DNA of 64,000 bases from Flavobacteriaceae bacterium D16 (GTDB lineage: Bacteria; Bacteroidota; Bacteroidia; Flavobacteriales; Flavobacteriaceae), in the NCBI GenBank assembly GCA_021295155.1, contig JAJTJC010000032.1, forward strand, positions 1 through 64,000, written 5' to 3'. Shown in pieces: positions 12,201 through 19,682 of the stretch. How positions within the stretch are numbered: the first letter of the stretch is position 1; the number at the start of each line of letters is the position of its first letter. The notes beneath the pieces were generated by a model that was not told the DNA's origin, did not search any database, and worked only from the letters and a program-made list of their open reading frames with translations. A program made the position numbers and the translations under genes.

Positions 12201-13064
12201 ATCCGTTTCCAGGATAACATCAATATGCTCCTTTTCAAGGACGGTATCCCTGTCCAGAACAATCTCATTACGTTCAATAGATACCACTTCTCCGGTATCT
12301 TCGTCCACAAAGTCCTCGTGCCATGTGTTCAGCACACGGGCAGCGAGTTTTCTGCCCAGTATCTTTTTAAGGCCGGTTTTAGTCACCTTAACCTCTTCAG
12401 ACAGGTCAAATATCTCGAGGATATCCTTGTCCCGCTCATACCCAATGGCTCGGAAGAGTGTAGTTACTGGTAATTTCTTTTTACGGTCGATGTAAGCGTA
12501 CATTACGCTATTTATGTCCGTAGCAAATTCAATCCAGGATCCTTTAAATGGAATTACCCTGGCCGAATACAATTTGGTTCCGTTTGCATGGAAGGACTGG
12601 CCAAAGAATACGCCTGGAGAACGGTGTAGTTGTGAGACAACCACTCGTTCTGCTCCATTAATTACGAAAGTACCGCTAGGGGTCATGTATGGGATAGTAC
12701 CCAAATACACATCCTGAACGATGGTTTCAAAATCCTCGTGCTCCGGATCGGTGCAATACAGTTTTAACCTGGCCTTTAGGGGCACACTGTATGTAAGGCC
12801 CCGCTCTATACATTCCTGAATAGAATAACGGGGTGGATCAATAAAATAATCCAGGAATTCCAGCACAAACTGGTTCCTTGTGTCGGTAATTGGAAAGTTT
12901 TCCATGAAGGTGTTGTACAAACCTTCATTGCCCCTCTCGTCAGACTTGGTTTCAAGTTGAAAGAAATCTTGAAATGATTTAATCTGAATGTCCAAGAAAT
13001 CCGGATATTCCGGTATGTTCTTAGCGGATGCAAAATTTATTCTCTCAATCTGTTTGGTGAACAT
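9255..13064 (-). CDS. rpoB: RNA polymerase subunit beta
   Basis: The protein has 1269 aa. It contains the rifampicin-binding cluster (QLSQFMDQ...[13 protein letters not shown], about 468-496; H486 and S491 correspond to E. coli H526 and S531) and the [12 protein letters not shown] segment (1045-1056). Key rifampicin contact residues look wild-type except that E. coli S522 corresponds to Ala, which is common in relatives. It lies downstream of rplL across a hairpin-containing 129-base spacer and upstream of rpoC. Confidence 0.99.
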   Translation of the reverse strand: MFTKQIERINFASAKNIPEYPDFLDIQIKSFQDFFQLETKSDERGNEGLYNTFMENFPITDTRNQFVLEFLDYFIDPPRYSIQECIERGLTYSVPLKARLKLYCTDPEHEDFETIVQDVYLGTIPYMTPSGTFVINGAERVVVSQLHRSPGVFFGQSFHANGTKLYSARVIPFKGSWIEFATDINSVMYAYIDRKKKLPVTTLFRAIGYERDKDILEIFDLSEEVKVTKTGLKKILGRKLAARVLNTWHEDFVDEDTGEVVSIERNEIVLDRDTVLEKEHIDVILETDVKTILLHKENNAQSDYAIIHNTLQKDPTNSEKEAVEHIYRQLRNAEPPDEETARGIIDKLFFSDQRYNLGEVGRYRMNKKLGLDIGMDKQVLTKDDIITIIKYLIELINSKAEIDDIDHLSNRRVRTVGEQLSSQFGVGLARMARTIRERMNVRDNEVFTPIDLINAKTLSSVINSFFGTNQLSQFMDQTNPLAEITHKRRLSALGPGGLSRERAGFEVRDVHYTHYGRLCPIETPEGPNIGLISSLSVFAKVNPLGFLETPYRKVEKGKVDTKEFIYLSAEEEEGMKIAQANIPLKDNGAIIDDKVIAREEGDFPVVDPKEVNYTDVAPNQIASISASLIPFLEHDDANRALMGSNMMRQAVPLLRPQSPIVGTGLEMQVASDSRVLINAEGDGVVEYVDSEKIVIKYKRSEKERLVSFDEDSKTYKLVKFRKTNQGTCINLKPIVRNGDKVKKGQVLCEGYATQTGELALGRNLKVAFMPWKGYNFEDAIVISEKVVREDIFTSIHIDEYSLEVRDTKLGAEELTNDIPNVSEEATKDLDEYGMIRIGAEVKPGDILIGKITPKGESDPTPEEKLLRAIFGDKAGDVKDASLKASPSLRGVVIDKKLFSRSIKDKRKRSEDKEAINKLELEYEVKFQELKNVLVEKLFSLVGGKTSQGVLNDLGEEVLPKGKKYTIKMLNAVDDFAHLVSGSWTTDKATNDLVADLLHNYKIKLNDLQGNLRRDKFTISVGDELPAGIMKLAKVYIAKKRKLKVGDKMAGRHGNKGIVARIVRQEDMPFLEDGTPVDIVLNPLGVPSRMNIGQIYETVLGWAGQKLDKKFATPIFDGATIEQIDGLTEEAGIPQFGHTYLFDGGTGERFDQAATVGVIYMLKLGHMVDDKMHARSIGPYSLITQQPLGGKAQFGGQRFGEMEVWALEAYGASSTLREILTVKSDDVIGRAKTYESIVKGESMPEPGLPESFNVLMHELKGLGLDIRLEE

Positions 13065-13133
13065 CTATGGACAAGTTTTTGAACGTGAATACTCAAACGG
13101 GTGGTATATCGCATCATATACCCAATATAAAAG

Positions 13134-13172
13134 GGTTTAGGCCTAGCCACCAAAAGGTGGAAGACCTAAACC
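13134..13172 (-). promoter_or_regulatory. Hairpin in the rplL-rpoB spacer (candidate attenuator or processing site)
   Basis: GGTTTAGG (13134-13141) pairs with CCTAAACC (13165-13172). Inside it CCACC (13147-13151) pairs with GGTGG (13156-13160) around an AAAA loop. There is no long T-run, so it is not a full terminator. In many bacteria the same spacer holds a partial terminator or RNase processing site that lowers rpoBC output relative to the ribosomal proteins. That role here is inferred from position. Confidence 0.55.
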
Positions 13173-13193
13173 AAAACCATATGGTCGACGCTT

Positions 13194-13577
13194 TTATTTA
13201 AGCTCAACTTCTGCTCCTGCTTCTTCCAGTGATTTTTTGATACCTTCAGCTTCGTCTTTAGCTACACCTTCCTTAACGGCTTTTGGTGCACTATCAACGA
13301 TATCTTTGGCGTCTTTCAGCCCAAGTCCGGTCAATTCCTTAACCAACTTAACTACGGCCAATTTAGAACCTCCTGGAGCTTTAAGGATTACATCAAATTC
13401 TGTTTGCTCCTCAGCTGCTTCGGCTTCACCACCTCCGGCTGCACCTCCACCAGCTACTGCAACTGCAGCGGCAGCGGGCTCAATACCATACTCTTCTTTA
13501 AGTATATCGGCTAATTCGTTAACCTCTTTTACGGTCAAATTAACCAATTGTTCTGCGAAATCTTTTAAATCTGCCAT
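13194..13577 (-). CDS. rplL: Ribosomal protein bL12 (L7/L12)
   Basis: This is the stalk protein of the 50S subunit, recruiting translational GTPases. Of its 127 aa, 1-32 are the dimerisation domain. An Ala/Gly-rich hinge lies at 35-56, and the C-terminal factor-binding domain carries [20 protein letters not shown] at 71-90. It is 53 bases downstream of rplJ. The only sites before the ATG are A/T-rich; no Shine-Dalgarno. Confidence 0.98.
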   Translation of the reverse strand: MADLKDFAEQLVNLTVKEVNELADILKEEYGIEPAAAAVAVAGGGAAGGGEAEAAEEQTEFDVILKAPGGSKLAVVKLVKELTGLGLKDAKDIVDSAPKAVKEGVAKDEAEGIKKSLEEAGAEVELK

Positions 13578-13630
13578 TTTTCTATCGTTTAATAAAAATT
13601 TTTAATTATTGTGTTTAAAGTGCGTACAAA

Positions 13631-14146
13631 TTATTTTTCTGAAAGGGTTTTCAGGATTCCTGCCAGTTTTCCACCACCGGATTTCAATCCAGAAATCACA
13701 TTCTTGGCCGGTGATTGAAGCAAGGCGATAATATCTCCGATTACCTCTTCCTTAGACTTGATATTGACAAGGGATTCCAATTTGTCATCCCCGATAAATA
13801 CTGCCTCTTCTACAAAAGCTCCTTTCAACAAGGGCTTTTCAGATTTCTTCCTGAAACTCTTTATCAGTTTAGCCGGAGCGTTTCCAGTTTCGGAAAACAT
13901 CAGGGAGGTATTTCCTTTAAGAACATCCGGCAACTCACCGAATTCCTTTTCAGAAGCCTCCATGGCCTTGGCCAACAAAGTATTCTTTACTACAGAAAGT
14001 TTAATATTAGCCTTAAAGCAAGCCCTCCTCAAAGCAGAGGTGGTAGATGCGTCCAGGCCGGAAATGTCTGCCAGATAAATCGTGGCGTTTTCAGCCAACT
14101 GTGCAGTCAAATCCTCAATAACGTTTGCTTTTTCTTGTCTTGTCAT
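13631..14146 (-). CDS. rplJ: Ribosomal protein uL10
   Basis: The base of the L7/L12 stalk, 171 aa, starts MTRQEKANVIEDLTAQL and has the family pattern YLADISGL and SVVKNTLLAKA. It binds 23S rRNA with uL11 and carries bL12 dimers on its C-terminal helix. It is 16 bases downstream of rplA, with no room for a separate promoter. A long L10 leader like that of enterobacteria is not visible. Confidence 0.98.
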   Translation of the reverse strand: MTRQEKANVIEDLTAQLAENATIYLADISGLDASTTSALRRACFKANIKLSVVKNTLLAKAMEASEKEFGELPDVLKGNTSLMFSETGNAPAKLIKSFRKKSEKPLLKGAFVEEAVFIGDDKLESLVNIKSKEEVIGDIIALLQSPAKNVISGLKSGGGKLAGILKTLSEK

Positions 14147-14162
14147 GATTACACAATTACCG

Positions 14163-14852
14163 TTAAACTGTTTTTGGATCTAATTGCACACTGGGGCTCA
14201 TGGTAGTAGACATATAAATGCTCCTCATGTAAACCCCTTTTGCTGCAGCCGGCTTCATTTTATTTAAAGTATCCAACAACTCTTTAGCATTACCTGCGAT
14301 CTTGTCAGCAGAAAAAGATGCTTTACCGATAGCGGCGTGTACAATCCCTGCTTTATCTACTTTAAAATCTATTTTACCTGCTTTCACATCAGAAACCGCT
14401 TTTGCCACGTCCATGGTAACCGTTCCTGTCTTTGGGTTAGGCATAAGGCCTCTTGGTCCCAGGATTCTTCCTAAAGGTCCCAATTTACCCATTACACTAG
14501 GCATAGTGATGATTACGTCTACGTCTGTCCATCCCCCCTTGATTTTCTCAAGGTATTCGTCCAAACCAACAAAATCTGCACCTGCGTTTTGTGCTTCTTC
14601 TTCTTTATCAGGAGTTACCAGTGCAAGCACTTTTACGTCCTTACCTGTTCCGTGTGGAAGTGTAACCACCCCACGTACCATCTGATTCGCTTTTCTAGGA
14701 TCAACTCCCAGACGAACAGCCAGGTCTACGGATGCGTCGAACTTAGTCTTAGTTATCTCCTTGATAAGTGCTGATGCCTCTTCCAGGGAGTATAACTTGT
14801 CCTTTTCAATCTTAGCCCGGGCTTCCTTTTGTTTTCTCGTTAACTTTGCCAT
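14163..14852 (-). CDS. rplA: Ribosomal protein uL1
   Basis: The 229-residue L1-stalk protein shows the family signature ([15 protein letters not shown], residues about 130-145) and the N-terminal [16 protein letters not shown]1 proteins in many bacteria repress their own mRNA; I did not identify an L1-like hairpin here. It is encoded 21 bases after rplK. Confidence 0.98.
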   Translation of the reverse strand: MAKLTRKQKEARAKIEKDKLYSLEEASALIKEITKTKFDASVDLAVRLGVDPRKANQMVRGVVTLPHGTGKDVKVLALVTPDKEEEAQNAGADFVGLDEYLEKIKGGWTDVDVIITMPSVMGKLGPLGRILGPRGLMPNPKTGTVTMDVAKAVSDVKAGKIDFKVDKAGIVHAAIGKASFSADKIAGNAKELLDTLNKMKPAAAKGVYMRSIYMSTTMSPSVQLDPKTV

Positions 14853-14873
14853 GTTACAATTGCTTTTAAGATT

Positions 14874-15311
14874 TTAAAAAGGCCTCTTGCCCGAAACCTT
14901 TAGTCCCATTGATCTTGCCGTTCCTGCTACCATGCTCATTGCAGATTCTACTGTAAAGGCGTTTAAATCCACCATTTTGTCTTCTGCAATAGCTCTAACC
15001 TGGTCCCAGGAAACGTTTCCAATTTTTGCTCGGTTCGGTTCGCCAGATCCTTTTTTAATCTTAGCCGCTTCCAAAAGTTGTACTGCCGCTGGCGGTGTTT
15101 TAACGACAAAGTCAAATGACTTGTCCTTATACACGGAGATAACAACAGGCAAGACTTTACCTTGCTTGTCCTGAGTCCTGGCATTAAACTGCTTACAGAA
15201 CTCCATAATGTTAACTCCGGCAGCACCTAAAGCGGGTCCAACCGGTGGCGACGGATTCGCTGCACCTCCCCTAACTTGTAGTTTAACTACTTTACTTATT
15301 TCTTTTGCCAT
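14874..15311 (-). CDS. rplK: Ribosomal protein uL11
   Basis: uL11 (145 aa) forms the GTPase-associated centre with 23S rRNA helices 43/44. Visible marks are [20 protein letters not shown] near the N-terminus and the C-terminal [12 protein letters not shown]. It lies 68 bases downstream of nusG in the classic nusG-rplK-rplA order. Confidence 0.98.
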   Translation of the reverse strand: MAKEISKVVKLQVRGGAANPSPPVGPALGAAGVNIMEFCKQFNARTQDKQGKVLPVVISVYKDKSFDFVVKTPPAAVQLLEAAKIKKGSGEPNRAKIGNVSWDQVRAIAEDKMVDLNAFTVESAMSMVAGTARSMGLKVSGKRPF

Positions 15312-15379
15312 TGTTATTAATTAAATACTAATAAAGTGTGTTATAGTTTGGAAGCAACACAGCTTTTATCGCGTAACAT

Positions 15380-15931
15380 TTAAATTTTCTCAACTTGCAT
15401 ATAACTTAACTCCAAAGGTGTTTTTCTTCCGAAGATCTTCACCATTACTTCCAGCTTTCGCTTTTCCTCATTGATCTTCTCAACCGTACCATTGAAGCCG
15501 TTGAAAGGCCCGTCTATCACTTTTACTGTTTCCCCCAAAATAAATGGGATGGCTACAGAATCTGTACTTACAGCCAGTTCATCTACCTTTCCTAGCATTC
15601 TATTTACCTCAGCCTTTCGAAGAGGTACCGGATCACCCCCTTTGGTTTCTCCAAGGAACCCAATTACGTTGGTGATGGATTTTATAACGTGTACCATTTC
15701 ACCTACCAGACTGGCTTTTATCATGATATAGCCTGGAAAATAAACACGTTCCTTATTAATCTTTTTTCCGTTACGGATCTGAATTACTTTTTCAGTGGGT
15801 ACCAGAACTTCTTCCAGGTAATCGCCCAATCCGTGACGCTCTACTTCGCTCTCAATATAGCCCTTGATCTTATTTTCCTGACCACTTACGGCCCGGACCA
15901 CATACCATTTTTTTTCCAGCACTTCAGACAT
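15380..15931 (-). CDS. nusG: Transcription termination/antitermination protein NusG
   Basis: The 183 aa hold an NGN domain (KKWYVVRAVSGQENKIKGYI at the N-terminus) and a KOW domain near 125-160 (GETVKVIDGPFNGFNGTVEK). NusG binds the RNAP clamp and couples transcription to Rho and the ribosome. It is 9 bases downstream of secE, the conserved order. Confidence 0.98.
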   Translation of the reverse strand: MSEVLEKKWYVVRAVSGQENKIKGYIESEVERHGLGDYLEEVLVPTEKVIQIRNGKKINKERVYFPGYIMIKASLVGEMVHVIKSITNVIGFLGETKGGDPVPLRKAEVNRMLGKVDELAVSTDSVAIPFILGETVKVIDGPFNGFNGTVEKINEEKRKLEVMVKIFGRKTPLELSYMQVEKI

Positions 15932-15940
15932 AGGCTTATT

Positions 15941-16129
15941 TTAACCGATTAGCAGATTAAAGTATATTGTAATCAACTCACTGAATACGCTGTCCACGCC
16001 CCAGGTAGCTAATGCAAACAAAATGGAGAATACTGCAACTACAACCATCAGGTTTGAAGATTCAGCCCTGGATGGCAGGGTGACATTATTTTTCAATTCA
16101 TCTATCGATTCCTTAATATAAGTTATCAT
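15941..16129 (-). CDS. secE: Preprotein translocase subunit SecE
   Basis: This is the short single-spanning SecE type (62 aa). It has an amphipathic N-terminal segment (YIKESIDELKNNVTLPSR) and one transmembrane helix at about 28-55. It clamps SecY in the inner-membrane translocon. A GGAAG lies before the ATG, but the match is weak. It sits between tRNA-Trp and nusG as in many bacteria. Confidence 0.95.
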   Translation of the reverse strand: MITYIKESIDELKNNVTLPSRAESSNLMVVVAVFSILFALATWGVDSVFSELITIYFNLLIG

Positions 16130-16205
16130 AGTATTCTTCCGTTTGATATTCTCAAAAGCATCTTAGCCTTTGTTGTGCTCGTTTAAACCCGGAATTTGTG
16201 AAGAT

Positions 16206-16221
16206 TTTGTGTTCTCACAAA
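16206..16221 (-). other. Small stem-loop between tRNA-Trp and secE
   Basis: TTTGTG and CACAAA form a 6-bp stem with a 4-base loop in the 124-base spacer between tRNA-Trp and secE. It may mark an RNA processing site where tRNA and mRNA are cut apart. This is weak, position-based inference. Confidence 0.25.
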
Positions 16222-16253
16222 GAATAGCCAACCTTTTTTTTCCGCAGTTTCCT

Positions 16254-16329
16254 TGGCACGGGAGGAGAGACTCGAACTCCCGACACCTGGTTTTGGAGAC
16301 CAGTGCTCTACCAACTGAGCTACACCCGT
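16254..16329 (-). tRNA. tRNA-Trp (CCA anticodon)
   Basis: The cloverleaf is complete with anticodon CCA in the loop CTCCAAA, D-arm GCTC/GAGC and T-loop TTCGAGT. The 3' CCA is encoded (16254-16256), unlike in the four tRNAs upstream of tuf. In the acceptor stem, ACGGGTG against CTCCCGT leaves one T-T mismatch at the sixth pair. It lies between tuf and secE. Confidence 0.95.
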
Positions 16330-16396
16330 TTCTATTTACGTGGAAAGGTATCCTGCAGAAGCAGGACACCCTTTCCCGTAACTATGTTCAAATTAT

Positions 16397-17584
16397 TTAA
16401 TCCAAAATTTTGGTAACCTGACCGGCACCTACAGTCCTGCCACCTTCGCGAATCGCAAATCGCAATCCTACGTTAAGGGCAATAGGTTGGAGCAAATCTA
16501 CCGTAATGGTGATGTTATCTCCAGGCATTACCATTTCAACTCCGTCAGGAAGGTTGATGGTACCTGTTACGTCTGTAGTCCTTACATAGAACTGTGGACG
16601 GTAATTGTTATGGAAAGGTGTGTGACGACCTCCTTCTTCTTTTTTCAGGATATAAACCTCTGCTTCAAATTTAGCGTGCGGTGTAATGGAACCTGGCTTA
16701 CAGATTACCATTCCACGCTTAACATCAGACTTTTCAATACCCCTAAGCAGGATACCTACGTTATCTCCAGCTTCACCTCGGTCAAGAATCTTACGGAACA
16801 TCTCAACACCAGTAATAGTAGACGTAAGCTTCTCAGCTCCCATACCGATGATGTCAACAGGATCACCTGTATTAGCCACTCCGGTTTCAATCCTACCAGT
16901 TGCTACAGTACCACGTCCTGTAATAGTGAATACGTCTTCAACAGGCATAAGGAAATCCTTCTCCACGTCACGCTTAGGTAATTCGATCCATGAATCTACA
17001 GCCTCCATCAATTCCATAACTGTGTTAACCCATTTTTCCTCACCGTTCAATGCTCCAAGAGCAGAACCAGAAATTACCGGGCTATTGTCACCGTCATAAT
17101 CGTAGAAAGAAAGTAATTCACGAACTTCCATCTCAACGAGTTCAAGAAGTTCTTCATCGTCTACCATGTCTACCTTATTAAGGAAAACTACAATTCGTGG
17201 AATACCAACCTGACGACCAAGAAGGATGTGCTCACGAGTTTGTGGCATCGGACCATCCGTAGCAGCAACTACAAGGATAGCACCATCCATCTGGGCAGCA
17301 CCAGTAACCATGTTCTTTACATAATCCGCGTGACCAGGACAGTCAACGTGTGCGTAGTGACGGTTAGCTGTTTGATACTCTACGTGTGAAGTATTAATTG
17401 TAATACCTCTTTCTTTTTCTTCCGGAGCGTTATCGATAGAATCGAAACTCCTTACTTCGGACAAACCTGCATTTGACAACACTGTTGTAATAGCAGCAGT
17501 CAATGTGGTTTTACCGTGATCTACGTGTCCAATAGTACCAATATTCAAGTGCGGTTTGGAACGATCAAAAGTTTCCTTTGCCAT
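16397..17584 (-). CDS. tuf: Elongation factor Tu
   Basis: EF-Tu delivers aminoacyl-tRNA to the ribosome. The 395 aa show G1 GHVDHGKTT (19-27), G3 DCPGH (81-85) and G4 NKVD (136-139), then the two beta-barrel domains. It is embedded between tRNA-Thr(GGT) and tRNA-Trp, so mature mRNA is probably released by tRNA processing. No Shine-Dalgarno precedes the ATG. Confidence 0.99.
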   Translation of the reverse strand: MAKETFDRSKPHLNIGTIGHVDHGKTTLTAAITTVLSNAGLSEVRSFDSIDNAPEEKERGITINTSHVEYQTANRHYAHVDCPGHADYVKNMVTGAAQMDGAILVVAATDGPMPQTREHILLGRQVGIPRIVVFLNKVDMVDDEELLELVEMEVRELLSFYDYDGDNSPVISGSALGALNGEEKWVNTVMELMEAVDSWIELPKRDVEKDFLMPVEDVFTITGRGTVATGRIETGVANTGDPVDIIGMGAEKLTSTITGVEMFRKILDRGEAGDNVGILLRGIEKSDVKRGMVICKPGSITPHAKFEAEVYILKKEEGGRHTPFHNNYRPQFYVRTTDVTGTINLPDGVEMVMPGDNITITVDLLQPIALNVGLRFAIREGGRTVGAGQVTKILD

Positions 17585-17637
17585 GGTTAAATAATTTAAT
17601 CTTAGTTTATATTAGTGTACTTGTTATTCAAAATTTG

Positions 17638-17709
17638 AGCCAACGACGGGAATTGAACCCGTGACCTCTTCCTTACCAAGGAAACGCTCTACCCCTGAGC
17701 TACGTCGGC
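17638..17709 (-). tRNA. tRNA-Thr (GGT anticodon)
   Basis: The 72-nt cloverleaf has acceptor GCCGACG/CGTTGGC and anticodon loop TTGGTAA. CCA is not encoded. It is last in the tRNA run before tuf. Confidence 0.95.
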
Positions 17710-17794
17710 TTAATGGGTTTCACGGGTTCAAACTTTTCAGTTTCCGGAGTTTACCTCCACTACCGAAACCGCAAAGTTGAACTCAATTTTGTTG

Positions 17795-17867
17795 AGCGGG
17801 AGACCGGGTTCGAACCGGCGACATTCAGCTTGGAAGGCTGACGCTCTACCAACTGAGCTACTCCCGC
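17795..17867 (-). tRNA. tRNA-Gly (TCC anticodon)
   Basis: The 73-nt cloverleaf has acceptor GCGGGAG/CTCCCGC, anticodon stem TCAGC/GCTGA and loop CTTCCAA. CCA is not encoded. Confidence 0.95.
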
Positions 17868-17961
17868 AATATTCAATTTCAATATGTCAAAATCAATTCC
17901 AAATCTGCCTGGGCCGCCCGAAATCAAATTCATGATTCTAGCCATTGGAATTTCACCTTTG

Positions 17962-18044
17962 TGGGGAGAGCAGGATTCGAACCTGCGAAGGTAAAAACCA
18001 ACAGATTTACAGTCTGTCCTCGTTGGCCGCTTGAGTATCTCCCC
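17962..18044 (-). tRNA. tRNA-Tyr (GTA anticodon)
   Basis: This class II tRNA of 83 nt has a long variable arm. The acceptor is GGGGAGA/TCTCCCC, the anticodon stem ACAGA/TCTGT and the loop CTGTAAA. CCA is not encoded. Confidence 0.95.
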
Positions 18045-18070
18045 CTCCTTAGTATTTCTAGGAACATTCG

Positions 18071-18144
18071 AGCCGATGGAGGGACTCGAACCCACGACCT
18101 GCTGATTACAAATCAGCTGCTCTAGCCAGCTGAGCTACATCGGC
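18071..18144 (-). tRNA. tRNA-Thr (TGT anticodon)
   Basis: The 74-nt cloverleaf has acceptor GCCGATG/CATCGGC, anticodon stem GCTGA/TCAGC and loop TTTGTAA. It is the first gene behind the tRNA-tuf promoter. CCA is not encoded. Confidence 0.95.
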
Positions 18145-18164
18145 TTTTTTAGCGATTTGACGCA

Positions 18165-18192
18165 TAAAAAAGCCCGTCATTTCTAACGGACT
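18165..18192 (-). terminator. Terminator-like hairpin overlapping the tRNA-tuf transcription start
   Basis: On the minus strand AGTCCGT (18192-18186) pairs with ACGGGCT (18177-18171) around an 8-base loop and is followed by a run of six T. Transcripts arriving from xerC would contain the full 7-bp stem. RNA starting at the tRNA-tuf promoter would lack most of the 5' arm. It may thus stop read-through without blocking its own promoter. Confidence 0.5.
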
Positions 18193-18193
18193 G

Positions 18194-18223
18194 CAAATGT
18201 AGATAATTATTTTTTTAATCAAA
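18194..18223 (-). promoter_or_regulatory. Main promoter of the tRNA-tuf-secE-rpl-rpo block
   Basis: On the minus strand TTTG (18223-18220), an 18-base spacer, then TACATTTG (18201-18194) fit the Bacteroidota primary-sigma consensus TTTG-N19-TAnnTTTG. The predicted start is near 18187-18190, about 45 bases before tRNA-Thr(TGT). The remaining upstream stretch to 18446 is AT-rich and shows nothing else. Confidence 0.75.
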
Positions 18224-18446
18224 ACTATTTTGGAAAATTTTTGGAACTCTCCCAAACCCTATATTTTAAGACCTTTGCATGTGTTTTAGATATCCAATTT
18301 AATGGGGGTATAAAGAGCAATAGACAGGAATCGCGAAGTGGGTTTATACTTTAAAGATAGCACAGGTCTATATTCTATTTATCAATATAGGTATATAATC
18401 CTAATTCTACCTGGGACTTGCTGCCCCTCCTGAGGAATCTTAATCC

Positions 18447-19334
18447 CTATTTGTTACGGGGGTGTGAACGGGAATGTATTTCCTGAAGTTCAGCAATACT
18501 GCTATGGGTATATACCTGGGTTGATGCCAGGCTTGCATGTCCAAGCAATTCCTTAACTGAATTCAGGTCTGCTCCCTTGTTAAGGAGGTGGGTAGCAAAG
18601 GTATGCCTTAACACATGTGGGCTTTTCTTGACTTTGGTGGAAACCTGACTAAGACAGCTATTAATGATACGGTATACCAGCGTGGCATATATCTTTTTAC
18701 CGGCAGAAGTAAGGAAAACATGCTTTGGGTCTTGAATTACTTCCAGGGTCTTGCGCTCATGGAGGTATAGTTCTAATAATTCGCATGTAGCATTCAAAAG
18801 CGGGATAATGCGTTCTTTATTTCGCTTTCCAAGAACCTTAATCGTATTCCTATGCCGATCCACATCCGATAGTTTTAATTCGATAAGCTCGGATCTTCTT
18901 ACTCCAGTGGTGTAAAATAAATCTATGATGAGCTTGTCACGGGTCCCTTCAAAACCAGTCTCAAAAACAATCTCTTTTAGTAGTAGGTCCATCTCGGTCT
19001 CCGAGAAAGGTACTTCCACCTTTTTTGGTGTCTTTAACGCTTTATGACGAGACAGGGGATTGTGTTGCAAGCTTCCGGTCTTGGTCAGGAATTTATAATA
19101 AGCTTTGAGGGAGGCTATTTTTCGGTTAACGGTGCGGTTGGTTACCTTCTTTGCCAAAAGGGCAACAATCCAACTTCGTATTAAACTATAATCCGCTGAT
19201 GCCAGATCTTTCAATTCGTACTCCTCCCGGCAGAAAGTCTCAAATTCCAGAATGTCTTTTTGATAGGCCTTGCTGGTATGCCCGGAATACTTCTTTTCCA
19301 GGTTCAGGTAATCTACAAATGCTTGGACAGACAT
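18447..19334 (-). CDS. xerC: Tyrosine recombinase XerC
   Basis: A tyrosine-type site-specific recombinase that resolves chromosome dimers. The chosen ATG gives 295 aa (MSVQAFVDYLNLEKKYSGHT); an upstream in-frame start at 19373 would run through the promoter region. The SAM-like N-terminal domain spans 1-90. Catalytic residues are R146 (GVRRSEL), K170, H240 and R243 (HVLRHTFATH), H266 (LGHAS) and nucleophile Y275. The neighbours are housekeeping genes rather than mobile genes, which favours Xer over a transposon integrase. Distinguishing XerC from XerD would need a phylogeny. Confidence 0.88.
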   Translation of the reverse strand: MSVQAFVDYLNLEKKYSGHTSKAYQKDILEFETFCREEYELKDLASADYSLIRSWIVALLAKKVTNRTVNRKIASLKAYYKFLTKTGSLQHNPLSRHKALKTPKKVEVPFSETEMDLLLKEIVFETGFEGTRDKLIIDLFYTTGVRRSELIELKLSDVDRHRNTIKVLGKRNKERIIPLLNATCELLELYLHERKTLEVIQDPKHVFLTSAGKKIYATLVYRIINSCLSQVSTKVKKSPHVLRHTFATHLLNKGADLNSVKELLGHASLASTQVYTHSSIAELQEIHSRSHPRNK

Positions 19335-19338
19335 ATTA

Positions 19339-19346
19339 CAAAGGTA
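19339..19346 (-). promoter_or_regulatory. -7 box directly before xerC
   Basis: TACCTTTG matches TAnnTTTG exactly and ends 4 bases before the ATG at 19334. The nearest TTTG -33 candidate (19371-19374) is 24 bases away, which is long. If used, xerC mRNA would be leaderless or nearly so. Confidence 0.4.
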
Positions 19347-19370
19347 GCAAAGCAAGGTTTTACATAAAGG

Positions 19371-19399
19371 CAAAAAAAATCCCGCAAAATGCGGGATTT
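19371..19399 (-). terminator. Intrinsic terminator of rpsU
   Basis: AAATCCCGCA (19390-19399 on the minus strand) pairs with TGCGGGATTT (19377-19386) around TTT. On the minus strand it is followed by a T-run (19372-19379). It lies 19 bases after the rpsU stop. Confidence 0.88.
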
Positions 19400-19417
19400 A
19401 ATTTAATCTATATCTGA

Positions 19418-19612
19418 CTAGATCTGTTCTAAGTCTCGTAGTCGTTGAATATACTGTGCTTTCTGAATCTGCTGACGCCGTTCTACAGAGGGCTTCGTAT
19501 ACTGCTTTCGATTACGCAATTGCGTCATTTTACCGGTCTTGGTAAACTTACGCTTGAAACGCTTCAGCGCTCTATCTATATTCTCTCCTTCTTTAACTGG
19601 TATCACTAACAT
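19418..19612 (-). CDS. rpsU: Ribosomal protein bS21
   Basis: bS21 is a 64-residue basic 30S protein (MLVIPVKEGENIDRALKRFK). In Bacteroidota it is known to help sequester the 3' end of 16S rRNA, so that most mRNAs are translated without a Shine-Dalgarno contact. This gene alone among those checked has a full GGAGG before its ATG, which fits known autoregulation of rpsU in Flavobacterium: scarce bS21 exposes the anti-SD and raises its own translation. It is a single-gene unit with its own terminator. Confidence 0.97.
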   Translation of the reverse strand: MLVIPVKEGENIDRALKRFKRKFTKTGKMTQLRNRKQYTKPSVERRQQIQKAQYIQRLRDLEQI

Positions 19613-19620
19613 AGGCTACA

Positions 19621-19628
19621 ACCTCCTT
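19621..19628 (-). promoter_or_regulatory. Strong Shine-Dalgarno of rpsU
   Basis: AAGGAGGT on the minus strand; GGAGG is separated from the ATG by 9 bases (TTGTAGCCT). Other starts in the window (tuf, rplL, rplJ, rplA, rplK, rpoB, rpoC, prfC, trpB, ftsH) have A/T-rich sequence with no such motif. Confidence 0.88.
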
Positions 19629-19649
19629 TCTTTTAGCATTTTGCGGTGG

Positions 19650-19657
19650 CAAATATA
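19650..19657 (-). promoter_or_regulatory. -7 box of rpsU
   Basis: TATATTTG is an exact TAnnTTTG match, about 38 bases before the ATG. The -33 element is weak (GTTG 21 bases further). The predicted leader of roughly 30 nt keeps the GGAGG inside the mRNA. Confidence 0.5.
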
Positions 19658-19682
19658 AAATGAATAAGTGAAATTTTACAAC

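Noticed and set aside
16163-16369. 68-aa minus ORF over tRNA-Trp
   Set aside because: It translates the tRNA and its flanks; no independent support.
17760-18095. 111-aa minus ORF over the tRNA-Gly/Tyr/Thr genes
   Set aside because: It is composed of tRNA sequence and has typical tRNA-derived peptides.
18447-19334. Integrase as evidence of a mobile element
   Set aside because: Sequence and neighbours fit housekeeping XerC; no att sites or phage genes are near, though tRNAs lie upstream.
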